Shown: positions 1 to 5,461, counted from the stretch's first letter. The stretch: 5,559 nucleotides of DNA from Saprospiraceae bacterium (GCA_027009605.1 JALVCY010000054.1:1-5559); one strand, 5' to 3'. Numbers and translations are program-made. The notes: a model not told the origin generated them from the letters alone.

Positions 1-1
1 G

Positions 2-139
2 TTGATGCACGGTGCCGTTGACAAGACCACCTATTTAATATGTAAGATTACCGCCATCGATCTCGTCCAAGGTCTCCCGGATGCCAAGGAAATATATCGA
101 AAAAATGGATTTGTCGTTTTTGTTCGACCCAAGTCATAA
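2..139 (+). CDS. C-terminal fragment of a GNAT-like N-acetyltransferase (5' end outside window)
   Basis: The frame beginning at base 2 is open to a TAA at 137-139 and encodes about 45 residues. The last part reads ITAIDL, a short helix, then IYRKNGF followed by VVFVRP. This resembles the end of many GNAT acetyltransferases, where a beta strand is followed by a helix carrying A-x-x-(L/I/F)Y-x-K-x-GF and a final strand. The acetyl-CoA binding motif would lie upstream of the window, so neither catalysis nor substrate can be judged. The stop is only 10 nt before the ATG of the next gene, the spacing expected of an operon, which supports real coding. An ATG at 5-7 could start a 44-residue peptide, but a truncated longer gene is more likely. 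The GNAT assignment is tentative because so little of the fold is present. Confidence 0.5.
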   Translation: MMHGAVDKTTYLICKITAIDLVQGLPDAKEIYRKNGFVVFVRPKS

Positions 140-149
140 CCGCCCCAAT

Positions 150-1475
150 ATGAAAGCCAAATTACTTTTCTTATTGTTGGCAACCGGCCTTATTAGTTGC
201 CATTCTTCCCGGCTAACCATCCAAAAACTAGAACAATATCCTATGGAATCTACCTTATTTGCAGAAGTCCAACTCAATAAAACAGACATCATCCACCTCC
301 TCAACCAAAAGATTGATGCCTCCCTACAAGCGCCCATCGAAAGCGGCAATATTCAGATGCAAGTCACCCGTACCGGCGACCTGTCTATTGCGATCAAAAA
401 TGATGCTTTGCTTTATGGCTTGCCCGTCGGTATCCAAGCTCAGGTCGGCTCTTTTGCGCAAGCCACCGGCACGCTCCACCTTTGGTTTAAATCCGAATAT
501 GAATTCCACGATGATTGGAACTTCTCCACGAAGACAGAAATCGATGGTTTTCAATGGCTGGAGAAACCCAAAGCAGAAGTATTCGGGCTGCGGTTACCCA
601 TCGAAAAACTATCTAATTTTGCTCTCCACCAAATTGGGCCTAAGCTTGCGCAAACTATAGATGATCAGATGGCGACCTTTTCTGATTTTAAGCCCCAAAT
701 TCAGGCCTTTTTGGACAGTGCTTCTACGCCTGTCTTGGTGGATACCGTCCATAACCTTTGGCTGACCGGCGAGCCAAAGCGATTTGGGGTTGCTCCGTTT
801 TTTGACAGTGGCGATGCGTTGCTATCCGGTTTGTATAGTTCTATCATTTTCACTGTTTATCCTAAAAAGCCACAACCGCAAAGTCTCGTATTGCCCAAGT
901 TGGAAGTACATCCTTTCAAAAAGCAAAAAACACACATCCATATCAATGGCATTTTCCCCGCCGACAGCCTGACCCGGCTGATTAAAGAAGCCATGGTCGG
1001 GCAAGAAATCCCTATGGGCTCCAAAAAGATAAAAATTGAAGATATAAGTATTGATTTTGCCGGAAGGCTCCTACGCTCCAAAATTAAAGTTTCCGGAGCC
1101 ATCAACGGTTACATCGACGGCTCCGGTGCGCCTTATATGAACAAAGCTCATACCCGGTTTATGATTGATGATTTTGACGTCAAATTAACAGGCAGTAACC
1201 TGCTCATGCGAAGCGGAATCAAAGTCTTCAAAAAGAAGATACAAAAGACACTCGAAGAGAGCATCAACCTGCAAATCAAGACTTTATCGACAGAAGCCAT
1301 CCAAAAAATTCAAAAAGAATACGCCTCAGTGGGTATAAATTCGTTAATCTACCTAAAAGTATTGCCTGATAAGCAAATATTGTTTAACTTTGAGACCAAA
1401 GAAGGGGCCCTATATTTACAAATCTCATTGGACGGTCAAGTCCAATTAAATATCAACTCCCATGGAGAGCTATAA
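150..1475 (+). CDS. DUF4403 family lipoprotein
   Basis: A 441-residue protein. The N-terminus is a lipoprotein signal: a short basic start, a Leu-rich core and the lipobox LISC, giving acylation at Cys17, so it should be anchored in the envelope, probably facing the periplasm. The mature protein resembles DUF4403: a strand-helix opening with 'NKTDIIHLLNQKI' (about 43-55), a G-N-I-Q-M-x-V/R-x-G-D-L-x-I stretch (66-80), a DDW motif near 121-123, and a second half with I-x-D-I-x-I-D-F-x-G and GxxxGYIDGSGAPY around 298-329. DUF4403 has no established biochemical role as far as I know, so none is assigned. The start at 150 was chosen because the signal peptide begins there. An in-frame ATG at 81 would put 23 non-signal residues in front and overlap the preceding gene. 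The stop overlaps the next gene by 14 nt. Confidence 0.8.
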   Translation: MKAKLLFLLLATGLISCHSSRLTIQKLEQYPMESTLFAEVQLNKTDIIHLLNQKIDASLQAPIESGNIQMQVTRTGDLSIAIKNDALLYGLPVGIQAQVGSFAQATGTLHLWFKSEYEFHDDWNFSTKTEIDGFQWLEKPKAEVFGLRLPIEKLSNFALHQIGPKLAQTIDDQMATFSDFKPQIQAFLDSASTPVLVDTVHNLWLTGEPKRFGVAPFFDSGDALLSGLYSSIIFTVYPKKPQPQSLVLPKLEVHPFKKQKTHIHINGIFPADSLTRLIKEAMVGQEIPMGSKKIKIEDISIDFAGRLLRSKIKVSGAINGYIDGSGAPYMNKAHTRFMIDDFDVKLTGSNLLMRSGIKVFKKKIQKTLEESINLQIKTLSTEAIQKIQKEYASVGINSLIYLKVLPDKQILFNFETKEGALYLQISLDGQVQLNINSHGEL

Positions 1476-1971
1476 TTTTGTCGTCATCCAATCCCCCCAA
1501 ATCCTATCGGGATTAAAAGAAGACGCCATCCCATCGTGGGGCAAAATGCTTCCGCAACAGATGGTCGAGCACTTAAGCTTACGCTTCAAATACGCTTCCA
1601 AAAAAGTAATAGCCAAGCCTTTTATGCCCCAAGAAAGAATGGCCTTTTACAAAGCCAAGTTTTTTAGTGGCAGTATGCAGATAAAAAAGGAGTTTACAGC
1701 CAAGGGGTTGATTCCCCCGGATCAGGTTTCCGGCTTGAGATTTAACAGCTTGGAAGAAGCCATTGCCAAGTACAAAAGCTCGCTCCAAGAATTTGATAAC
1801 TTCTTTAAAATAAATCCCTTAGCCCTGACTTTTCACCCGTTTTTTGGATATTTGAGCTATGACGAATGGTTTTTTTATCACAACTTGCATATCCGCCACC
1901 ACTTTTTGCAGTTTCAGCTAATTGATGAGGCGGGTAATCCTGTTGCTCTTTCGGAGTACTCCGGGGTTTGA
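1462..1971 (+). CDS. DinB/DUF1569-like putative metal-binding protein
   Basis: A 169-residue soluble protein without a signal peptide. Two blocks point to the DinB-like four-helix superfamily, especially the DUF1569 type: WGKMLPQQMVEHL near residues 26-38 and HPFFGYLSYDEWFFYHNLHIRHHFLQF near 125-151 (key residues H125, P126, G129, W136, H140, H143, H146, H147). In DinB-fold proteins one His from an early helix and an H-x3-H pair from a late helix bind a divalent metal. H37 with H143 and H147 fit that pattern, but this is inference. Members of the superfamily include thiol-dependent transferases and many uncharacterised proteins, so no reaction can be named. The ATG lies inside the last codons of the DUF4403 gene (14-nt overlap), which implies translational coupling. 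There is no convincing Shine-Dalgarno sequence. The gene ends at TGA 1969-1971 facing a convergent gene. Confidence 0.7.
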   Translation: MESYNFVVIQSPQILSGLKEDAIPSWGKMLPQQMVEHLSLRFKYASKKVIAKPFMPQERMAFYKAKFFSGSMQIKKEFTAKGLIPPDQVSGLRFNSLEEAIAKYKSSLQEFDNFFKINPLALTFHPFFGYLSYDEWFFYHNLHIRHHFLQFQLIDEAGNPVALSEYSGV

Positions 1972-1980
1972 TTGTTTTTT

Positions 1981-2024
1981 GTCTTTGGTCTTTGGGGCGC
2001 GCCTGTGGCGCTTTTGGTCTTTGG
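1981..2024. repeat. GTCTTTG heptamers flanking a GC-rich mini-hairpin
   Basis: Two abutting GTCTTTG units (1981-1987, 1988-1994) and a third at 2017-2023 surround the inverted repeat GCGCC-TGT-GGCGC (1999-2011), which is followed by four T. The hairpin sits between two convergent stop codons (1971 on +, 2138 on -), so it could act as a weak terminator for the + strand operon. The 5-bp stem and short T run make that uncertain. The hairpin core differs by one base over 12 from a unit of the mini-hairpin array at 5479-5490, so it may be a dispersed repeat of the same family. Confidence 0.5.
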
Positions 2025-2092
2025 CTTCGGTAGTGGTTTGTTTTTGACTGTATTGCCGGATGATTTACTTTTGTGGTTTAGAGAGTTGAAGA

Positions 2093-2132
2093 AGTTGAAT
2101 CGCTCGCAGGCTTCGCTAGTTGATTCGCACGC
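2093..2132. repeat. Imperfect 15-bp direct repeat in the convergent spacer
   Basis: AGTTGAATCGCTCGC at 2093-2107 recurs as AGTTGATTCGCACGC at 2118-2132, 13 of 15 bases matching with a 25-bp offset. The intervening CAGGCTTCGC is GC-rich. It lies just after the stop of the minus-strand gene. No function is evident, and it may be a degenerate copy of the mini-hairpin repeat family seen at 5462-5552. Confidence 0.35.
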
Positions 2133-2137
2133 CGAGG

Positions 2138-2803
2138 TCATCCTTCAATTATCTTCTTCTTTAGTAAGGCAAATTCATCGTCGGTGATGGCTCCTTGGTC
2201 TTTTAATACCGCTAATTCTTTTAATTGAGAGACGATATCTAAAGATTTTGGGGCGGGTTCGGGCTCCGTTGTTTCTATGGGGTCTTCATCAGCAAACTCA
2301 AAATTCTCGGCTTGGAAAAAACGGGCGTCTGCGTCTAAATCCAAGTCTTTCTTTTTTACTTCCTTGACAACGACTTTGCCTTTCTCAAATTTCTCATTAT
2401 AAAATTTGCGCAAGCGGTCAATATCAAAATCCAATATCGTACCCCCCGATGCAAAATGCTTCTTAAATACTTCTCCCAAGGCATAAGTCGAAGCACCGGC
2501 AAAACTGGATACCGCCATGCCGCCTATCCAAGAACCAATCCCCGGTATTAACTTCACCAAACGTCCGGCGGTCACCCGGGCTAATGCAGAACTAGTCATC
2601 GAAGTCACAATGGCCTTGCCTTGAACTTCTTGAAACTCAACATCATACACTTTACATAATTGTCTAATCATATCAATTTGTAAGGCGCTTACGGCAAAAA
2701 CATCTGCCATCAAAACCGGTATAAAACCAGCTCCCATAGACCAGATGATATGATTCCGAACGATGGAATCAGCGTGTTTACTTCTTTCTTCTTGTATGCC
2801 CAT
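2138..2803 (-). CDS. DUF697 (YcjF-like) membrane protein with C-terminal SHOCT domain
   Basis: A 221-residue protein from the ATG at 2803. Residues 1-115 resemble DUF697: 'SIVRNHIIWSMGAGFIPV' (13-30), then D34, ALQIDMIRQL, and a Gly-rich hydrophobic segment around 78-110 (IPGIGSWIGG) likely to lie in or on the membrane. Residues 120-185 are charged and probably flexible, ending in an acidic/Pro linker. Residues 190-221 match SHOCT, a short helical domain often at protein C-termini: QLKELAVLKDQGAITDDEF followed by LLKKKIIEG. DUF697 is often found with GTPase domains, but none is present here or in adjacent genes, so the role is unknown. An alternative GTG at 2824 would add MTKKKKV across a 13-A run. 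It has an AGGAG ten bases upstream, so it cannot be excluded. The ATG was preferred because DUF697 homology begins soon after it and A-rich leaders are usual in Bacteroidota. Confidence 0.75.
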   Translation of the reverse strand: MGIQEERSKHADSIVRNHIIWSMGAGFIPVLMADVFAVSALQIDMIRQLCKVYDVEFQEVQGKAIVTSMTSSALARVTAGRLVKLIPGIGSWIGGMAVSSFAGASTYALGEVFKKHFASGGTILDFDIDRLRKFYNEKFEKGKVVVKEVKKKDLDLDADARFFQAENFEFADEDPIETTEPEPAPKSLDIVSQLKELAVLKDQGAITDDEFALLKKKIIEG

Positions 2804-2806
2804 TAC

Positions 2807-2819
2807 TTTTTTTTTTTTT
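2807..2819 (-). repeat. 13-base poly-A homopolymer (as read on - strand) at the start of the DUF697-SHOCT gene
   Basis: Thirteen consecutive T on the + strand read as thirteen A on the gene strand, between the candidate GTG (2824-2822) and the ATG (2803-2801). If translation starts at GTG, the run encodes Lys codons and any length change shifts the frame. If it starts at ATG, the run is leader and a length change alters only the spacing. Confidence 0.8.
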
Positions 2820-2893
2820 GTCACTGCTTAGATACTCCTATTTTTTATGGTCAAAATCACGAAAACCTAACCGGTCGCAATTTTATCAATACC

Positions 2894-2930
2894 CAAAGAT
2901 AACCCCGAAAGCACCTTTACGGTTGTCAAA
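2894..2930 (-). promoter_or_regulatory. Possible Bacteroidota-type promoter for the DUF697-SHOCT gene
   Basis: On the minus strand TATCTTTG (complement of 2894-2901) is a perfect match to the Bacteroidota -7 consensus TAnnTTTG, about 70 nt before the candidate GTG and 91 nt before the ATG. The nearest TTTG upstream (complement of 2927-2930) is separated by 25 nt, longer than the usual 17-23, so the -33 element is weak. Confidence 0.35.
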
Positions 2931-3052
2931 TTCCGATGTTTCCCTGCTTTTTTTCGATGAAGGCCGTTTTTTTTTGATTACACTTCCGTAAAAAACACTC
3001 TGTTGGATGACAACTACACCGGAATCCCGAATCTTGACAAATAAGACCGGCG

Positions 3053-3102
3053 AAAATTTAACCCTTTTTAAAAAAAATTAACATTTAACCCCAAAAATTA
3101 AC
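3053..3102. repeat. Three AAAA(A/T)TTAAC direct repeats with exact 20-bp period
   Basis: AAAATTTAAC at 3053-3062, AAAAATTAAC at 3073-3082 and AAAAATTAAC at 3093-3102 start exactly 20 bp apart. A further TTAAC at 3119-3123 continues the series at 21 bp, and one extra TTAAC at 3085-3089 is out of phase. A 20-bp period is close to two helical turns and places every copy on the same DNA face. The block ends about 155 bp before the lipoprotein ATG at 3258, so it could be an operator, an UP-like element or a bent segment. Confidence 0.55.
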
Positions 3103-3257
3103 TTTTTTTCCATGCCGATTAACAGAGAAACAACAAAACATTGCCTATTATTTGCCATCTTTGAGTTATCAATCAAAACAAAATTTCTAAACCAAAAAGA
3201 AAGAGCCTTGGAAGAAAAATTTAGTCCGTAGCACCCTGCTTTACAAAACCTTTGACC

Positions 3258-4439
3258 ATGAAAAAATTAATCGTTTATGCCGCCATCCTGACCCTCTTTA
3301 TCTCCAGTTGCGCAAGCCCTAGAAGATATTACAAAAAAGGCAAAATGCAACAAGCTGTCGCAAAAGCCATTAAAAATTTGCGCAAGCATAAAGTACGCGA
3401 CAAAGACGTCATTGTCCTGGAAAAAGCATTCGCCATCATCAACGATAGAGACTACGACCGCTTGCAAAACCTACTGGAAGACGCCGACCAAAACAAATGG
3501 GATAAGGTCAACAAAATCTCCAAATCCATCTATGACCGCCAACAACAACTAAGGCCTTATCTGCCTTTGTACATCAAGTCCGAACACAGAGAAGCCCAAT
3601 TCAAAATGTATCCGGTCAAGGATTTGATGATTAAATCCAAAGAAAAAGCCGCTCAACAATACTACCGCAACGGCCAAAAAGAATTGGCGCTGGCCAGAAA
3701 AGGTGATAAAATGGCCGCCCGTAGAGCCTACAGCTTCTTTGACGGTATCCGCAAGTATTACCGCTCCTACAAAGATGTGGAATCTCTCAAAAGAGAAGCC
3801 CACCGGCTCGGTACGGCATACGCCATCATCGGAATGAGCAACGAAACCCACGCACTTGTACCTGCCAGATTCAAGAACGAAGTCTTGCGTATGTATCCGG
3901 CTGATTTGAATACCTTTTGGACTAAATTTGACCTAAATCCTAAATCCAGAAAGTATGACTACAAAATCATGATTCGCCTGACTAATGTTGACGCCACTCC
4001 GGAACAAGTCCGCAATGACCACTTTATCGAAGAAAAAGAAATCCAAGAAGGCACTCAATATGTCTATGATACCAAAGGAAATGTCGCTAAAGATAGCCTA
4101 GGCAATGACATCACTGAGCCCAAATATGTGACCGTCAGAGCGGATGTCTATTCGACAGAGCAATTTAAAGCCACTACCTTGACCGCTTTCGTGGACATTC
4201 TTAACACCAAAACGGGCGAAAGACTAATGAGCCGGGAAGTCACTGCCAACACTGAATTTTCTAATCGAGCCATGCGCTACGAAGGAGACAAAAGGGCTTT
4301 GTCAAAAGAAACCCGCCGTAATTTAGGCAATCGCCCCGTACCCTTTCCTTCCAATGAAGAGATGCTTATCCGTGCAGCACAGGCGCTTTCGCCAAAAATT
4401 AAAGATATGATTTGCGAGAATGTGAGCTTGATTGAGTAG
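3258..4439 (+). CDS. Lipoprotein of unknown function, TPR-like helical half plus beta-rich C-terminal half
   Basis: A 393-residue protein I do not recognise as a named family. It begins MKKLIVYAAILTLFISSC with a lipobox ending at Cys18, so it should be a lipidated envelope protein. The mature start ASPRR lacks the acidic surface-export motif known from some Bacteroidota. Residues 20-190 are highly charged and helical, with TPR-like spacing: YYKKGKMQQAVAKAIKNL near 24-41 and AAQQYYRNGQ, RRAYSFFDGIRKYYRSY near 131-171. Residues 235-345 look beta-rich (YKIMIRLTNV, VTVRADVYST, LTAFVDILNTKTGERL). A compact motif PVPFPSNEEML with AAQALSPKI closes the protein. It could be an assembly or scaffold lipoprotein, but this is only inferred from architecture. 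The ATG at 3258 is preferred over an in-frame TTG at 3252. No neighbour shares its strand closely, so it appears to be a single-gene unit. Its TAG stop lies inside the heptamer array that follows. Confidence 0.75.
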   Translation: MKKLIVYAAILTLFISSCASPRRYYKKGKMQQAVAKAIKNLRKHKVRDKDVIVLEKAFAIINDRDYDRLQNLLEDADQNKWDKVNKISKSIYDRQQQLRPYLPLYIKSEHREAQFKMYPVKDLMIKSKEKAAQQYYRNGQKELALARKGDKMAARRAYSFFDGIRKYYRSYKDVESLKREAHRLGTAYAIIGMSNETHALVPARFKNEVLRMYPADLNTFWTKFDLNPKSRKYDYKIMIRLTNVDATPEQVRNDHFIEEKEIQEGTQYVYDTKGNVAKDSLGNDITEPKYVTVRADVYSTEQFKATTLTAFVDILNTKTGERLMSREVTANTEFSNRAMRYEGDKRALSKETRRNLGNRPVPFPSNEEMLIRAAQALSPKIKDMICENVSLIE

Positions 4440-4544
4440 TGAGTTGTGAGCGGTGAGTTGTGAGTAGTGAGCGGTGAGTAGTGAGTAGTGAGCGGTGAGT
4501 AGTGAGTAGTGAGCGGTGAGTAGTGAGTAATGAGTGGTGAGAGT
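4433..4544. repeat. TGAGNNN heptamer tandem array with 21-bp higher-order unit
   Basis: Sixteen consecutive 7-bp units begin with TGAG (4433 to 4544, the last being TGAGAGT). The variable triplets run TAG, TTG, CGG, TTG, TAG, CGG, TAG, TAG, CGG, TAG, TAG, CGG, TAG, TAA, TGG, AGT. TGAGCGG recurs at 4447, 4468, 4489 and 4510, so the array has a 21-bp period (mainly TAG-TAG-CGG), suggesting amplification in three-unit blocks. The first unit contains the last bases of the upstream lipoprotein gene, including its stop codon. TGAG-like sequence reappears at 4634-4643 after the next repeat block. Heptamer arrays of this kind recall the short tandemly repeated repetitive (STRR) sequences of cyanobacteria, but no homology is claimed. 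Confidence 0.9.
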
Positions 4545-4574
4545 TGCGTAAGTCGAAATCTGCGAATCCCGAGC

Positions 4575-4626
4575 GGAAAAAAAATCTGCGTACATCTGCG
4601 GGAAAAAAAATCTGCGTACATCTGCG
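4575..4626. repeat. Perfect 26-bp tandem duplication with ATCTGCG core
   Basis: The 26-bp unit at 4575-4600 is repeated without a mismatch at 4601-4626. Each copy has GG, eight A, then TCTGCGTACATCTGCG, so the word ATCTGCG occurs twice per unit. A partial, diverged copy precedes it (AAATCTGCGAATCCCGAGCG, 4556-4575). The block is flanked on both sides by TGAG-type repeat sequence, as if it had expanded or been inserted within the heptamer array. Confidence 0.85.
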
Positions 4627-4670
4627 GAAATAGTGAGTGAGAGTAGTAAAATTGAGCTGCACGCCGACTA

Positions 4671-4736
4671 AAGGAGAACACGAAGGACACGAATAGGCCG
4701 AATTATCCGGATTTTAGTGTTTTTCGTGTTTTTCTT
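4671..4736 (+). repeat. Long inverted repeat: 20-bp stem with G·U wobbles
   Basis: Bases 4671-4690 (5' arm, including ACACGAAGGACAC) pair with 4717-4736 (3' arm, including GTGTTTTTCGTGT) over 20 positions without a true mismatch. Four pairs are G·T and would be G·U in + strand RNA; in - strand RNA they become C/A mismatches. The loop is 26 nt (4691-4716). The 3' arm overlaps the TTG of the promoter for the downstream glycosylase gene. There is no downstream T run typical of an intrinsic terminator. It may be two oppositely oriented copies of an ACACGAA-type dispersed repeat. Confidence 0.6.
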
Positions 4737-4765
4737 GGTTATGGTGGGTATAAGTAATAAATTTG
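4735..4765 (+). promoter_or_regulatory. Bacteroidota-type promoter TTG-N20-TAAATTTG for the SMUG2-like gene
   Basis: TAAATTTG at 4758-4765 matches the Bacteroidota -7 consensus TAnnTTTG exactly, and TTG at 4735-4737 lies 20 nt upstream, within the known -33 spacing. Transcription would begin near 4770-4773, leaving a leader of roughly 11-14 nt before the ATG at 4784. This rules against the in-frame TTG at 4763, which would lie inside the -7 element. Confidence 0.6.
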
Positions 4766-4783
4766 CATGCAACCGCTAAGAAG

Positions 4784-5458
4784 ATGCCCACATTCGCCCA
4801 AAAAGTAATTAGCTATACCCAATCTTTTCGTCCTGATTGGGATTTACCGGAAGGTTTTGAATTGCTATTTCCCTATAGCAATGATAGGACGATGCGTGCC
4901 GTGACTGCCTTTTATACCAAATTTTTTAGCGATACTCAAGAGCGAACATTTTTGTTTGGTATCAATCCGGGACGCTTTGGGGCGGGCATTACGGGTGTCG
5001 CCTTTACCGATCCCTATTTTTTGGAAAACACCTGCGGAATCGCCAATGATTTTGACAAAAAAAAGGAATTATCGTCTATTTTTATCAATGATGTGGTGAC
5101 GGCTTTTGGTGGTCCCAAGGCTTTCTATGCGAAGTTTTACATCACCGCAGTCAGTCAGCTTGGATTTGTCAAAGACGGTAAAAACATCAATTATTACGAC
5201 GACAAAAAGCTGCTGGAAGCAGTCCGCCCCCATATCATCCAAAATATCCAAAGTCAAATCCAATTTGGTGCTAACCGGAAAACAGCCTTTTCCATCGGCA
5301 AGGGCACCAATTATAAATTTTTGAACCAGCTTAACAAAACCCACCGTTTTTTTGATGAAATCAAACCCCTTCCCCACCCGCGTTGGGTGCTCCAATATCG
5401 TCGGAAAACTAAAGATATTTTTGTGGATGAGTATCTTCGGCTGCTTGATGGGGTTTAG
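4784..5458 (+). CDS. SMUG2-like uracil-DNA glycosylase family protein (DUF4918 type)
   Basis: A 224-residue cytoplasmic protein resembling the UDG superfamily branch near SMUG1. UDG-fold enzymes cut the N-glycosidic bond of uracil or related damaged bases as the first step of base-excision repair. Motif 1 is FGINPGRFGAGITGVAF at about 58-74, comparable to GMNPGPFGMAQTGVPF in SMUG1, with N61 in the position of the water-activating Asn. A candidate motif 2 is PLPHPRWV at 195-202, with H198 matching the catalytic-loop His of the HPSP motif in SMUG1, though the Ser-Pro part is replaced by Arg-Trp. F100, N102 and D103 (FINDVV) lie in the central strand region. The length fits the family. The start at ATG 4784 follows the promoter closely. 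The gene appears to be transcribed alone, with repeat arrays on both sides. Enzymatic specificity cannot be read from sequence. Confidence 0.75.
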   Translation: MPTFAQKVISYTQSFRPDWDLPEGFELLFPYSNDRTMRAVTAFYTKFFSDTQERTFLFGINPGRFGAGITGVAFTDPYFLENTCGIANDFDKKKELSSIFINDVVTAFGGPKAFYAKFYITAVSQLGFVKDGKNINYYDDKKLLEAVRPHIIQNIQSQIQFGANRKTAFSIGKGTNYKFLNQLNKTHRFFDEIKPLPHPRWVLQYRRKTKDIFVDEYLRLLDGV

Positions 5459-5461
5459 TTT

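Larger units (their letters stand above)
2825..3257. other. Divergent intergenic region (about 430 bp), A/T-tract rich, no gene seen
   Basis: This spacer separates divergent genes and should hold promoters for both. It has no reading frame with coding character and no tRNA-like fold. It contains many A or T tracts, for example T runs at 2948-2954 and 2967-2975 and A runs near 2990-2995 and 3070-3077, so intrinsic curvature is likely. No clean promoter for the + strand lipoprotein gene was found. The nearest matches are CATCTTTG at 3156-3163 and TATTATTTG at 3146-3154, each imperfect and without a properly spaced TTG. Confidence 0.6.

Noticed and set aside
81..149. Upstream ATG start for the DUF4403 gene
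   Set aside because: It would place 23 polar residues before a clear lipoprotein signal and overlap the preceding gene. The ATG at 150 gives a normal signal peptide.
1914..2187. Overlapping open frames across the convergent spacer on both strands
   Set aside because: They cover the repeats, run into the ends of two better-supported genes, use a non-ATG start on the + strand, and resemble no protein family.
3252..3257. TTG start two codons before the lipoprotein ATG
   Set aside because: The ATG at 3258 begins a standard MKK signal peptide, and there is no ribosome-binding evidence favouring the TTG.
4433..4626. CRISPR array
   Set aside because: Repeat units are 7, 21 or 26 bp and directly adjacent, with no unique spacers and no cas genes nearby.
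4277..4690. Minus-strand open frames with Thr/Ser/Tyr/Leu-rich heptapeptide repeats (LTTHYSP)
   Set aside because: A 7-bp DNA repeat lacking stops on one strand gives a periodic peptide in all three frames. The frames overlap the lipoprotein gene and the repeat arrays and show no other coding character.
4763..4783. TTG start seven codons upstream of the glycosylase ATG
   Set aside because: The TTG overlaps the TAAATTTG -7 element, so it would not be in the transcript made from that promoter.
5069..5395. Minus-strand open frame within the glycosylase gene
   Set aside because: It is antisense to a conserved reading frame with recognisable motifs and has no family resemblance itself.
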